Below, piece by piece: positions 56,224-64,000 of a stretch of DNA of 64,000 nucleotides (position 1 is its first letter; every line of letters begins with the position of its first letter). Source of the DNA: an uncultured Pseudanabaenaceae cyanobacterium (GTDB lineage Bacteria; Cyanobacteriota; Cyanobacteriia; Pseudanabaenales; Pseudanabaenaceae); NCBI GenBank assembly GCA_937927915.1, contig CALGKB010000009.1, forward strand, positions 62,001 through 126,000, in the 5' to 3' direction. The translations under genes were made by a program, and so were the position numbers. The notes beneath the pieces were generated by a model. The model was not told where the DNA came from, ran no database searches, and saw only the letters and a list, made by a program, of their open reading frames with translations.

Positions 56224-58158
56224 ATGAAAGAGCCAAAACTACTCAACGATCGGTTGCGGGTTTTACTAAGTTGGGAGCCACATCCATATCAGGTACCACC
56301 AATTAAGCTTTCTGAGGAACAATTGAATATCTGTACCCAATTTGATCCTAATGCACTAGCAGTTGTTTCGGAAGTAAAGATTGATGGCATCACACCAAAA
56401 GAGCCTTATGACATACATAGCTTTGTCAGAGAAGAGATGGGCTATCAAAAAGAATTTGACTTACTAGTAGTTACGATCTCTGGTATTAAGAGGAACTTAC
56501 CCTATAACGTCCATGAATTTGGTTGCCCTACAGTAGCTATAGTTGCTGATACACATCATGGCTATCGCAGCCCCATAGGTGAAATTTTAACCTACTTGAG
56601 TTTGGAAAGCTATGATTACATTATATTCCCCTATTGCCGCCACCATATGCATTGGTTTTATGCTTGCGGCTTTGATAATTTGGGCTGGCTGCCGCTAATC
56701 ACTATGACTAGTGTAACCGATGAGTTCAAACAATCCAGGAGTAAAGAGGCTGTATTCATATGCGGTAATCCATGTTTTCATCCACAAAGGCATAGAGTCA
56801 TAGAGTATTTACAAAGCTCTGGACTACCAGTTCGTATAGCAACACTGGATAGACTTCAGTCTGCCAAGACTTACTCTGAATCTCTTGTATCTTTGCACTG
56901 TAGTTTGAATGGTGACCTTGCCCTGCGCAATTTAGAAATTGTCTCTGCTGGTGGTTTCCTCTTAGCCGATCGACTGTCACCGCAATCTGGATTTGAATAT
57001 ATTCTCAAACCTGGTGAGGAATGTGATGTCTATACCGATCGGCAGGAGCTGCTGGAAAAAATTGCTTTCTACCTGGACAATCCTGCGGATGCTATTAGTA
57101 TGGCAAAGCGCTCCTACGACAAATTTTTTGAAAGTTTACATCCTAACTACAGGATCAATGATTTGTATAGATGGATATTCCACGGAGATAAGTCGGGAGA
57201 ATTTTTGTTTAACTGGGATACGAGAATGGAACTGAGTAGACAGTATGCTGATTACTTAGAAACTCGTGTCAAAATTTACGAACAGATACAGGAGCTGCAC
57301 AAGTTACAAGAAACAGTCAATGTCCTAGTTGACGGTACCTGCCCGATCATATTTGCGATCGATATTGTTGATTTACCCAGGGCTAGAATTCATGTATCTA
57401 AAGGAAATTTAGATGCCTACAGACTAGTGGAAGAGTTAGGTTTAACATCACAGGTGTATTGGGTTGAGAGGTCTGATCAGCAGAAAATTGACTGGGACGT
57501 ATATCTATACAAAGGCAGTAGTAGTAATCTAAATGCCCGCTTTTACATTTGCTTAGATGAACAAAATTCTCTGGCTTACTCTGATCTAGCACCTTTGAAT
57601 CAAATTAACTTGTTACCAATAAACTATAAAGATGGTCGCAGCAACGCGATAACTTATGTGCATGATAACAGTGGCTTGTATGTCATAAATGAAATTTTCC
57701 AGCAGTCGTGCTACCCAATTTTTGACTTTATTGATGATGTGAAGTTAATTCTTGACATAGGAGCAGGTGTTGGTATATCCACAGCTTTCTTCCGTGCTAA
57801 CTATCCTAGTGCTCAGATATATGCTTTTGAGAATAAGCCTATCGATTGTCTTCTGCTGCGAGAAAATGCTAGGAAGCTAGGTAGGTGTTTTGTATTAGAA
57901 GAAATTGATTGTATCTTAAAACAAGAACTATTGAGAGTCGTTCCTGAAGTTGTCGATATTGTAAAAATAAGTTTTGAAAAATATGACATTGATGTTTTGA
58001 ATTTTGTTCTATCACTAAATCCTAGAGTTATTTATGTAAGTACTCGTAGTGGCATTTCTCATCCTGAGACTAATAAGATTTTAGAGTATGAGTATGTGTT
58101 ACGTTGGCAATATATTAGTGAAAGAAATACCTATCTAACTTACCTGAGACGAACTTGA
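56224..58158 (+). CDS. Glycosyltransferase (GT-B, CgeB-like) fused to FkbM-like methyltransferase domain
   Basis: 644 residues. The first about 390 look like a GT-B glycosyltransferase of the CgeB/family 1 kind (FDLLVVTISGIKRNLPYNVH, VFICGNPCFHPQRHRVIEYL, HCSLNGDLALRNLEIVSAGG then GYILKPG-like EYILKPGEECDVY). After a linker, residues about 500-640 have ILDIGAGVGISTAFFRANYP and YAFENKPIDC, an FkbM-type SAM-binding fold. The gene is AT-richer than the backbone. With the next gene it may act on a cell-surface glycan; acceptor unknown. Confidence 0.72.
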   Translation: MKEPKLLNDRLRVLLSWEPHPYQVPPIKLSEEQLNICTQFDPNALAVVSEVKIDGITPKEPYDIHSFVREEMGYQKEFDLLVVTISGIKRNLPYNVHEFGCPTVAIVADTHHGYRSPIGEILTYLSLESYDYIIFPYCRHHMHWFYACGFDNLGWLPLITMTSVTDEFKQSRSKEAVFICGNPCFHPQRHRVIEYLQSSGLPVRIATLDRLQSAKTYSESLVSLHCSLNGDLALRNLEIVSAGGFLLADRLSPQSGFEYILKPGEECDVYTDRQELLEKIAFYLDNPADAISMAKRSYDKFFESLHPNYRINDLYRWIFHGDKSGEFLFNWDTRMELSRQYADYLETRVKIYEQIQELHKLQETVNVLVDGTCPIIFAIDIVDLPRARIHVSKGNLDAYRLVEELGLTSQVYWVERSDQQKIDWDVYLYKGSSSNLNARFYICLDEQNSLAYSDLAPLNQINLLPINYKDGRSNAITYVHDNSGLYVINEIFQQSCYPIFDFIDDVKLILDIGAGVGISTAFFRANYPSAQIYAFENKPIDCLLLRENARKLGRCFVLEEIDCILKQELLRVVPEVVDIVKISFEKYDIDVLNFVLSLNPRVIYVSTRSGISHPETNKILEYEYVLRWQYISERNTYLTYLRRT

Positions 58159-58227
58159 CTAAATTTATGCTAAAACTAGCCTGTTGTATGGTAGACTTAA
58201 TGGTGACCACTAACTGGAGTACATACC

Positions 58228-60567
58228 ATGCTCGTTACCGTAATCACTGCTACTGTGGGTAACTACTTGCTACGGAAAGCAGTTGATAGCATTCAAACGC
58301 AAACATACCCTGACATTGAGCATTTAATTGTCATAGATGGTCAGGAGCGAGAACCAGCAGTTAGAGCTGCACTAGAAGGCATGGATATGTCTAGACGTAA
58401 AACTTACATACATTGTCTGCCTTATCCTACTGGAAAAGATGGTTATCTTTGTCATCGCATATATGGCATGGCACCTTTTATCGTAGACAGTGAATATGTA
58501 TGCTTTTTAGATGAAGACAATTGGTATGACCCTAATCATATAGAATTACTAGTTAATCTTGTAAAGCAAAGAAACCTAGATTGGGCATATTCTCTCAGAA
58601 AGATTGTTGATAAAGATGGAAATTTTGTCTGCTTAGAAGATTGTCAATCCCTAGGACAATGGCCTGGAATTAACAATGAAATTATGATTGCCTCTAGTTG
58701 TTTCTTCTTAAGAAGAGATATTGCCATTAAAACTTCTTTTATATGGAATGCTAGAATATTTGAAGTCATTAAGATAGGGAACAAAGTTTATGGCAACAAC
58801 TCTGACAAAGCTTTGTGCAAGTTTTTATTAGAAAAATATCCCAGGACAGGTACAACCGGAACATATTCAGTTAACTACAGATTGGCAGGAGTGATTTCCT
58901 CATCTGCTTTACCAACATTTCTTCAAGGAAATCAGCATAAGCAACAGGAATATCCCCGGGGTTTTCCTTGGCGTAAGACTAAGTTGAAGGACATTCCCTT
59001 GCCCCCTGTCTCTTCTTTTTGGATTAGTGAATCAAAATATGATCATAACTTTTATGAGCAGATGAGATTGGCTTCTAGGAGCAGCGCTAGGGCTATTTTG
59101 CCTTATCTATGGGAAGTTCTAGACAACAAACCCAGATCAGTGGTTGATATAGGATGTGGTACCGGTAGTTGGTTAGCGGAGGTACAAGCTCTGTTTGGGA
59201 TTACAGACATTTTAGGTATTGATGGCGATCATGTTGAGGCAACGCAACTAGAAATTCCTGAAAGCAAATTCCGACGTTACAACTTAGCGGAACCTCTGCC
59301 CATCCCCTTCTATAATTTTTCTACTGTTCAACCGCAACCAGTGAAGTTTGATATAGTATTTTGCTTGGAGGTAGCAGAGCATCTTCCTTCCGATGTTGCT
59401 GACTCTCTTGTATTTTCCTTAACCCAATTAGGTGACTTAGTGCTATTTTCAGCAGCTATACCCTGCCAGCCAGGCACAAATCACATCAACTGTCAATTTC
59501 CCCACTACTGGGTAGATTTGTTTGCTAAGTATGACTATCAATGTGTTGACTGCTTGAGGGAGAAATTTTGGTCTGACGAAAGAGTAGCTTGGTGGTATGC
59601 ACAAAACTTACTACTGTTTGTAAACCAAAATGTATTACGGGAGAGTACAAAATTACAAGAATTACACTCTAAGACTGACTTGGAGAGGCTAGTTAGAATT
59701 CATCCCAAAAATGTTCACTCTAAAATTGCTTTTGGACATGATGATACGGTGGAGTTACAGATTGTAGAAATAAAAGAACAAGAAAAGGAAGCAAGCTCAA
59801 GTATTTCCAAACTACATCAAGAGTTGTTGTACAAGTTTTATGAGGAATCTCCCTATGAGAATTTCCCCTACACTGACTATGTCTTTGATGTTCAAGGGTG
59901 GGGCAGTAATGAGCCTATTTTTGAGCGTTTGATTTCAGAGTTATCACCACAGTTGATTATAGAAGTAGGTACCTGGAAAGGGGCTTCAGCTCTACATATG
60001 GTAGAGTTGCTCCGACAGAGGAATCTAGTTTGTCCCATTTTGTGTGTGGATACATGGCTGGGGACTGTGGAGTCAGCCGTTTCTAACCCCAATCCTAATT
60101 GCTATGTTCCTATACCAAGAACTTATGGCTTCCCTACTTTGTATTATCAATTTTTGGCTAATGTTATGTATAAAGGAGCTGAAAATTACATTGTTCCTAT
60201 ACCCATTCATTCCACAGGAGCATTTAAGTTGTTTAAGCATTGGCAAATCCTGGCTGATTTAGTTTATATTGATGGCTCCCATGAGGAAGAGGATGTCCGT
60301 GTTGATCTAGCCAATTACTGGGAATTGTTGCGATCGGGTGGTGTTGTACTGTTAGATGATTATGATCCTTATTTATTTCCTGGTGTTTTCATGGCAGTAC
60401 AAAAATTTGCTAAGGAGAAAGAATTGCCTATCCATGTAGAAGGTAGGAAGTGTTTTTTAGTGAAGACCTCCTCCTTGAAGGAAGAAGTGGAGAATTTGCA
60501 GAAGAGAGTAGCTGATTTGGAAAATCTTATTAGTATGGCTTTAGCTCTTGAGAGTTCTAATGAATAA
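58228..60567 (+). CDS. GT2 glycosyltransferase fused to two methyltransferase domains
   Basis: 779 residues. Residues 1-230 are a GT-A/GT2 transferase (VTVITATVGNYLLRKAVDSI, YVCFLDEDNWYDP with a DxD-like acidic motif). Residues about 300-450 form a class I methyltransferase (VVDIGCGTGSWLAEV, FDIVFCLEVAEHLPSDV). Residues about 555-745 form a second one (IIEVGTWKGASALHMVELL, LVYIDGSHEEEDV, GGVVLLDDYDP). A short coiled coil ends the protein. It begins about 70 bases after the preceding fusion gene, so both probably form an operon for decoration of a surface polymer. Confidence 0.75.
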   Translation: MLVTVITATVGNYLLRKAVDSIQTQTYPDIEHLIVIDGQEREPAVRAALEGMDMSRRKTYIHCLPYPTGKDGYLCHRIYGMAPFIVDSEYVCFLDEDNWYDPNHIELLVNLVKQRNLDWAYSLRKIVDKDGNFVCLEDCQSLGQWPGINNEIMIASSCFFLRRDIAIKTSFIWNARIFEVIKIGNKVYGNNSDKALCKFLLEKYPRTGTTGTYSVNYRLAGVISSSALPTFLQGNQHKQQEYPRGFPWRKTKLKDIPLPPVSSFWISESKYDHNFYEQMRLASRSSARAILPYLWEVLDNKPRSVVDIGCGTGSWLAEVQALFGITDILGIDGDHVEATQLEIPESKFRRYNLAEPLPIPFYNFSTVQPQPVKFDIVFCLEVAEHLPSDVADSLVFSLTQLGDLVLFSAAIPCQPGTNHINCQFPHYWVDLFAKYDYQCVDCLREKFWSDERVAWWYAQNLLLFVNQNVLRESTKLQELHSKTDLERLVRIHPKNVHSKIAFGHDDTVELQIVEIKEQEKEASSSISKLHQELLYKFYEESPYENFPYTDYVFDVQGWGSNEPIFERLISELSPQLIIEVGTWKGASALHMVELLRQRNLVCPILCVDTWLGTVESAVSNPNPNCYVPIPRTYGFPTLYYQFLANVMYKGAENYIVPIPIHSTGAFKLFKHWQILADLVYIDGSHEEEDVRVDLANYWELLRSGGVVLLDDYDPYLFPGVFMAVQKFAKEKELPIHVEGRKCFLVKTSSLKEEVENLQKRVADLENLISMALALESSNE

Positions 60568-60603
60568 CTGCATGAATGGGGAGAACTAAGATTTTTACGC
60601 CTA

Positions 60604-60880
60604 GACACAGACTCAACCCCAGTTTTTACAACGGAGACAGTGGGAGGAACTGGATGTAGAGGGAAGATATGGGGCGGGCAGAAAAAAGAGAGTTAGAGAG
60701 ACAATTGGAGGTTTTGGTAGCCTAGTTGGCAGTTGACTATTCTTGGGCAGCCCCTAAGGCTACAATTTTTGCTGGCAGACCTAGCAGTCATCAGCGCCGC
60801 CGAAGAAACAGGTTTAGATATATTCCCCTCTGCATGCCCATACAGTATTGAGCAAATCCTGACAAACGAAGGAAATACCT
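60604..60880 (+). pseudogene. DUF29 family remnant
   Basis: WEELDVE, then after a shift MGRAEKRELERQLEVLVA, is the conserved core of DUF29 proteins, common in cyanobacteria. After a deletion the typical ending AAEETGLDIFPSACPYSIEQ leads to a stop at 60878-60880. The remnant touches the gpsA stop. Confidence 0.7.
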
Positions 60881-61811
60881 AGGTGGTTCGGCGAGGCTCA
60901 CAAGCTGTTGTATTGTCAAACTCCGATCGTAAATCCCTATCTAGTAGGTCTGCCACTGCCTGGTGGGGAGTAAGTTCTCCTTGTAATAAACGATAGACGA
61001 TCGTGCAGATGGGAGTGTAGAGGTGGGTTTTGTGGGCAATGACCTGGGCGGTATAGACTCCTTCCGCTGTGCCTTCTAGGTGGGCGAGGATTTCCTTTAG
61101 AGTTTTGCCCTCAGCCAGAGCTAAACCAACGCGGTAGTTGCGACTGAGGGGACTGTTACAGGTGGCGAGTAAATCCCCCAACCCTGACAAACCCCAAAAG
61201 GTCTCTGGCTGGGCACCGTAGTCAACGCCAATGCGGATAATTTCGGGCAATGCTCTGGTAATCAGGGCAGCCTTGGCGTTAGCTCCCAATTTTAAGCCAT
61301 CGCAGACTCCTACCCCGATCGCTATAACATTTTTGAGCGTCCCTCCCAGTTCCACCCCCAGGGGGTCAGGATTGGTGTAGAGGCGAAAGTTACGACTGGA
61401 GATGGCTCTCTGGACAGTTTGGGCTACTGCCATGTCTACACTGGCGACTACGGAGGCGGCGGGCAATCCCTGGCGAATTTCTGTAGATAGGTTGGGTCCC
61501 GACAGGACAGCTAGGGGTGTGGTGGGAAAACAGCTCTGCCAGATTTGGCTGGGGGTACGCCCTGTGGTCAAGTCCAGTCCTTTTGTGCCGCTGACTAGGA
61601 TGGTGTGGGGGGCAAGCCCGATCGCTTTTACTTTATTTGCCACCTCTGACACTCCCCGCATGGAAAGAGCAACTATGACTACATCTGCTGCCGCTAGAGC
61701 TGTGGCGAGGTCATCCGAGCGGGTCCAGACTTTTACCTGGTGATTTTGTCGTTTGGCTAGCTCTGCCAGGGTAGAACCCCATGCCCCACCCCCTAAAACT
61801 GTAATCTTCAT
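60879..61811 (-). CDS. gpsA: Glycerol-3-phosphate dehydrogenase [NAD(P)+]
   Basis: 310 residues. GGGAWGSTLAELAKRQNH binds the dinucleotide, VSGTKGLDLTTG and LSGPNLSTEIRQG are substrate motifs, and LGGTLKNVIAIGVGVCDGLK holds the catalytic Lys. It makes glycerol-3-phosphate for membrane lipids. The secreted protein gene lies 5 bases upstream, so they share a transcript. Confidence 0.96.
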   Translation of the reverse strand: MKITVLGGGAWGSTLAELAKRQNHQVKVWTRSDDLATALAAADVVIVALSMRGVSEVANKVKAIGLAPHTILVSGTKGLDLTTGRTPSQIWQSCFPTTPLAVLSGPNLSTEIRQGLPAASVVASVDMAVAQTVQRAISSRNFRLYTNPDPLGVELGGTLKNVIAIGVGVCDGLKLGANAKAALITRALPEIIRIGVDYGAQPETFWGLSGLGDLLATCNSPLSRNYRVGLALAEGKTLKEILAHLEGTAEGVYTAQVIAHKTHLYTPICTIVYRLLQGELTPHQAVADLLDRDLRSEFDNTTACEPRRTT

Positions 61812-61816
61812 TAGCC

Positions 61817-62290
61817 CTAGAGCCGTTCTTGCCCCTTGTGGAGAACTTTGTTGTAGATGGCAAGGTAACCCGATTTGAGGGCACTGAGGGGACTGAGACT
61901 GTTGAGGTCACCGCTGAGGATACGGCTGGAGTGGACGCTGTAAATTTCGTAGTTGCTGCCCTTGTAGGCGTAGTCGGCAACATCAGTATATTCTTCCCCA
62001 CTGGTGAGATGCCATTTGCCGTCAATCAAGGTGAAGTGGTAGTCGGCGGTATCGTTGACATTCACCCCCGCAGGACGATCGATTTCCGCCATGATCGTGG
62101 CTTGGGTAGGGGAGTCTATCCTAAGGGTGAGGCGGCGGAAGAAACAGCTGTCGTTGGTGCAAAAGCGGACCTTGGCAATCTGGTCTTTGATGGCTTCCAG
62201 GCGGGCAATTTCTTCAGGGGTAGCGGCTATTGCCATCTGTCCCCCCAACCACAGGAACAGGCAAACTAAGGTTAGGACACGCCCTATCAT
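61817..62290 (-). CDS. Exported conserved protein of unknown function
   Basis: 157 residues with a signal peptide (LTLVCLFLWLGGQMAIAA). The mature part contains a CTNDSC cysteine pair and a beta-rich stretch (RLTLRIDSPTQATIMAEIDR, YHFTLIDGKWHLTSGEEY). I know no family for it. It overlaps the coiled-coil gene upstream by 4 bases (ATGA) and is followed by gpsA after 5 bases. Confidence 0.7.
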   Translation of the reverse strand: MIGRVLTLVCLFLWLGGQMAIAATPEEIARLEAIKDQIAKVRFCTNDSCFFRRLTLRIDSPTQATIMAEIDRPAGVNVNDTADYHFTLIDGKWHLTSGEEYTDVADYAYKGSNYEIYSVHSSRILSGDLNSLSPLSALKSGYLAIYNKVLHKGQERL

Positions 62291-62901
62291 ACTTCCTTGC
62301 TTTCCCCAGGTTCGCTGTTGAGACGATCGACCAGGATCAAATCGGAGGCTTCCTCTAGTTCGGGCACAAATTCCGTCCCTTTTAGGCGCATCCCCAGTTC
62401 AAAGAGAATTTCCGCCATGTCATCCTTGGAAACTTTGCTACCGCTAAGGGCAGACAGCCGCCGTTCCAACTCCTCTTGGATGTACAACCGCAGCGATCGG
62501 GCATCTTCCTGGAGTTTGTCCCTTGTCTCTACAATTTCTTCCCGCAGGGTGGCGGTGGCTTGCTCTAGGTCTTCCGTCAGTTTATCCACGCTGGCAGTGG
62601 TTTTGCGATTTAACCGATCGATTTGTTGCCGCAGGTCATTGCGTTCCGATTCGGCGGTGGTTTGCAGCGTGCGGATTTTTTTCTCGATCGCTTCTACTGC
62701 TACCCGTAACTCGGTGGTAAAGGACATCTTCAGCTCGTGGATACGATCGCGCAATTCTTGGTGGACGGTGGCGAGGTCACTTTCTAACTTTTCAAACCGA
62801 TTGTTGTACTCCCGCAGTTGCGCCCCAAAAATGATGTCACGAATTTGGTCGATGTTCCCCAGCTTGTCGTAGGCTTCCTCCCGCCGAATTTGACTGACCA
62901 T
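62287..62901 (-). CDS. Cyanobacterial coiled-coil protein
   Basis: 204 residues, almost entirely helical with heptads from about residue 35 to 150 (RFEKLESDLATVHQELRDRI, EDLEQATATLREEIVETRDK). The ends are conserved-looking: YDKLGNIDQIRDIIFGAQLR and KDDMAEILFELGMRLKG. No catalytic motifs. Likely a structural or scaffold protein. It is coupled to the exported protein gene downstream. Confidence 0.75.
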   Translation of the reverse strand: MVSQIRREEAYDKLGNIDQIRDIIFGAQLREYNNRFEKLESDLATVHQELRDRIHELKMSFTTELRVAVEAIEKKIRTLQTTAESERNDLRQQIDRLNRKTTASVDKLTEDLEQATATLREEIVETRDKLQEDARSLRLYIQEELERRLSALSGSKVSKDDMAEILFELGMRLKGTEFVPELEEASDLILVDRLNSEPGESKEV

Positions 62902-62937
62902 AACTCCTCCAATGCCGTATTGCTGTCTATGATAAGC

Positions 62938-63579
62938 CTAAAGTTCTAAATCCTCTAGGGTGGCGCGATAAATTTCTGGCATTTGCTCGCGAAATATGTC
63001 TTTGATCTGACAGGCAACGTCATAGTGTTCCTTCTGGGTGCCGCTGCTGGGATTAGCCCGCACTTGCAGGTAATGAATCCACGATCGGATAGTGCCCGCC
63101 ATGTACAGACGCGCCGCCGTTGATAGGGGCAGGATACCTCTGGCACACTCCTTAGCAATACCTTTTTCTAGGGCAGTTTTGTAGAGAGACTGAATGCGAT
63201 CGTATAGCTCTACTACTTCTTGCTGCCACCACTCCTTGAGGGCGGGGTCAAGGTCATCGATAGAATTTTGGCGGTTGGTGGGGTCTTGACGACGAATCTC
63301 AGGAATTGTGAGTTCTTCCGCTTCTGCATAGCGCAAAGAAAACTGCTGAAAACTAAAGGATTTATGGCGGAGAATTTGGGTAGCTATCGCCCTGGTGGTG
63401 TTGATTTCCACACACATACTTGCCATTTCAAAGATACTCCAGTGTTTGTGGCGAGCGCAGTAGTGCAGTAGTTTAGCAATGTTGGGATTGTCTTGATTCT
63501 TGGGGTTAGACACCCTAGCACAGTAGGCAATCACCCGCTCCGCCTCTGGCGTAATCCAAATTAGTTTTACACTATCCAT
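62938..63579 (-). CDS. thyX: Flavin-dependent thymidylate synthase
   Basis: 213 residues. The ThyX signature RH-x3-S-x4-S-x-RY is present as RHKSFSFQQFSLRY. It makes dTMP from dUMP with methylene-tetrahydrofolate and FAD. The N-terminus SVKLIWITPEAERVIAYCAR is normal. Its start overlaps the end of the glycosyltransferase gene by 8 bases. Confidence 0.96.
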   Translation of the reverse strand: MDSVKLIWITPEAERVIAYCARVSNPKNQDNPNIAKLLHYCARHKHWSIFEMASMCVEINTTRAIATQILRHKSFSFQQFSLRYAEAEELTIPEIRRQDPTNRQNSIDDLDPALKEWWQQEVVELYDRIQSLYKTALEKGIAKECARGILPLSTAARLYMAGTIRSWIHYLQVRANPSSGTQKEHYDVACQIKDIFREQMPEIYRATLEDLEL

Positions 63580-64000
63580 AGACTAAGGCAGTTAAGAATT
63601 GGGAGAGAAATTGGGTGGGTTTCTGGTCATTAAATAGCAAATGGGCATTGTTATTGATTTTCTGCTTAATTTCTAAGCGCCAAGCCCGATCGTTACCCAA
63701 CTTTACCGCAATATCAATGTATTCCTCCAGATTAGACCCGATCGTTTCTGTCACTTGCAGTTGGGTCAGCATAGCCAAGGAATGGCGACCGCGCATAAAT
63801 TTCCCTGGCACAGTGACAACGGGTAAATGGCAGGCAAGCGCTTCTAGGGTTGTATTCCCCCCTGACCACTCGATCGTGTCCAAAAAGACATCACTGACCA
63901 AATTCAACCTCAAATACTCCTGGGTCTGCAGACGGGGTACAAAGCAACAGTAATTTTGCCAATTTAAGTCATACCTTTGAAAAGCATGGGCTAATCTCTC
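63572..64000 (-). CDS. O-GlcNAc-transferase-like (GT41/SPINDLY) protein, 5' part beyond window
   Basis: 143 codons are open to the right edge. DVFLDTIEWSGGNTTLEALA and LPVVTVPGKFMRGRHSLAML are the sugar-nucleotide-binding C-terminal motifs of family 41 glycosyltransferases, which in cyanobacteria usually follow a row of TPRs. Those would lie outside the window. Only the end of the catalytic domain is seen. Confidence 0.8.
   Translation of the reverse strand, partial: ERLAHAFQRYDLNWQNYCCFVPRLQTQEYLRLNLVSDVFLDTIEWSGGNTTLEALACHLPVVTVPGKFMRGRHSLAMLTQLQVTETIGSNLEEYIDIAVKLGNDRAWRLEIKQKINNNAHLLFNDQKPTQFLSQFLTALVYG

Overview
The window is chromosomal DNA of a cyanobacterium. This rests on a ferredoxin-thioredoxin reductase variable chain, a CcsA-type cytochrome c biogenesis protein, a DUF1830 protein, an SLH-OprB iron-uptake-type porin, a Zam-type degenerate RNB protein, a GUN4-like domain, xisH/xisI, an FtsZ with the cyanobacterial N-terminal extension, and the abundance of CGATCG/GCGATCGC (HIP1-like) words. 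I cannot resolve the genus. The backbone is gene dense, with many 4-bp start/stop overlaps and several convergent pairs whose stop codons overlap.

Layout. 1-16.35 kb is housekeeping: ctaA (cut by the left edge), prs, ftsZ, ftsQ, htpG, a half-size GDT1-like transporter, a CBM20-SGNH-DUF1796 fusion, tRNA-Leu(UAG), a ProA-like protein, gatB, an exonuclease-NTPase fusion, lipA, an HlyD-like secreted protein, rplS and tRNA-Trp(CCA). From tRNA-Trp to about 35.0 kb lies a mosaic accessory island. 35-64 kb is backbone again: a TIGR01777 epimerase; tRNA-Lys(CUU); the minus-strand run PRC-barrel, rlmN, rsfS, ftrV, ccsA, adenylate cyclase, era; hemC; a KefB-like antiporter; a zam/GUN4-like/Hpt cluster; a porin; surE; a PRODH-P5CDH fusion; two large glycosyltransferase-methyltransferase fusions between pseudogenes; gpsA; two small cyanobacterial proteins; thyX; and the 3' part of an O-GlcNAc-transferase-like gene cut by the right edge.

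The island (about 16.4-35.0 kb) is a defence-gene graveyard with living parts. Its left edge carries the N-terminal stub of a SNF2 helicase and its right part the C-terminal half of a DUF1156 DNA methylase, families that often belong to one defence locus. Between them are a two-methylase/helicase restriction system whose middle was replaced by an intact-looking BglII/BstYI-type restriction-modification pair; a TPR gene built of 102-bp repeats; a NurA nuclease-HerA ATPase-DUF4338 (DruA-like) operon followed by a decayed xisH-xisI pair; an ArsR regulator divergent from a SulP transporter/carbonic-anhydrase-like unit; and pseudogenes of Uma2 and a cation diffusion facilitator. Five structures with the geometry of integron attC sites (22238-22297, 24082-24172, 24266-24351, 29275-29359, 29500-29589) punctuate this region at the ends of genes, so part of the island looks like an integrase-less cassette array. 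A degenerate tRNA 3' fragment at 34495-34540 may mark the right edge.

The best candidate for an undescribed system is NurA-HerA-DUF4338 (24479-28501): a nuclease, a ring translocase and the domain that names Druantia, without DruE, carried between attC-like sites.
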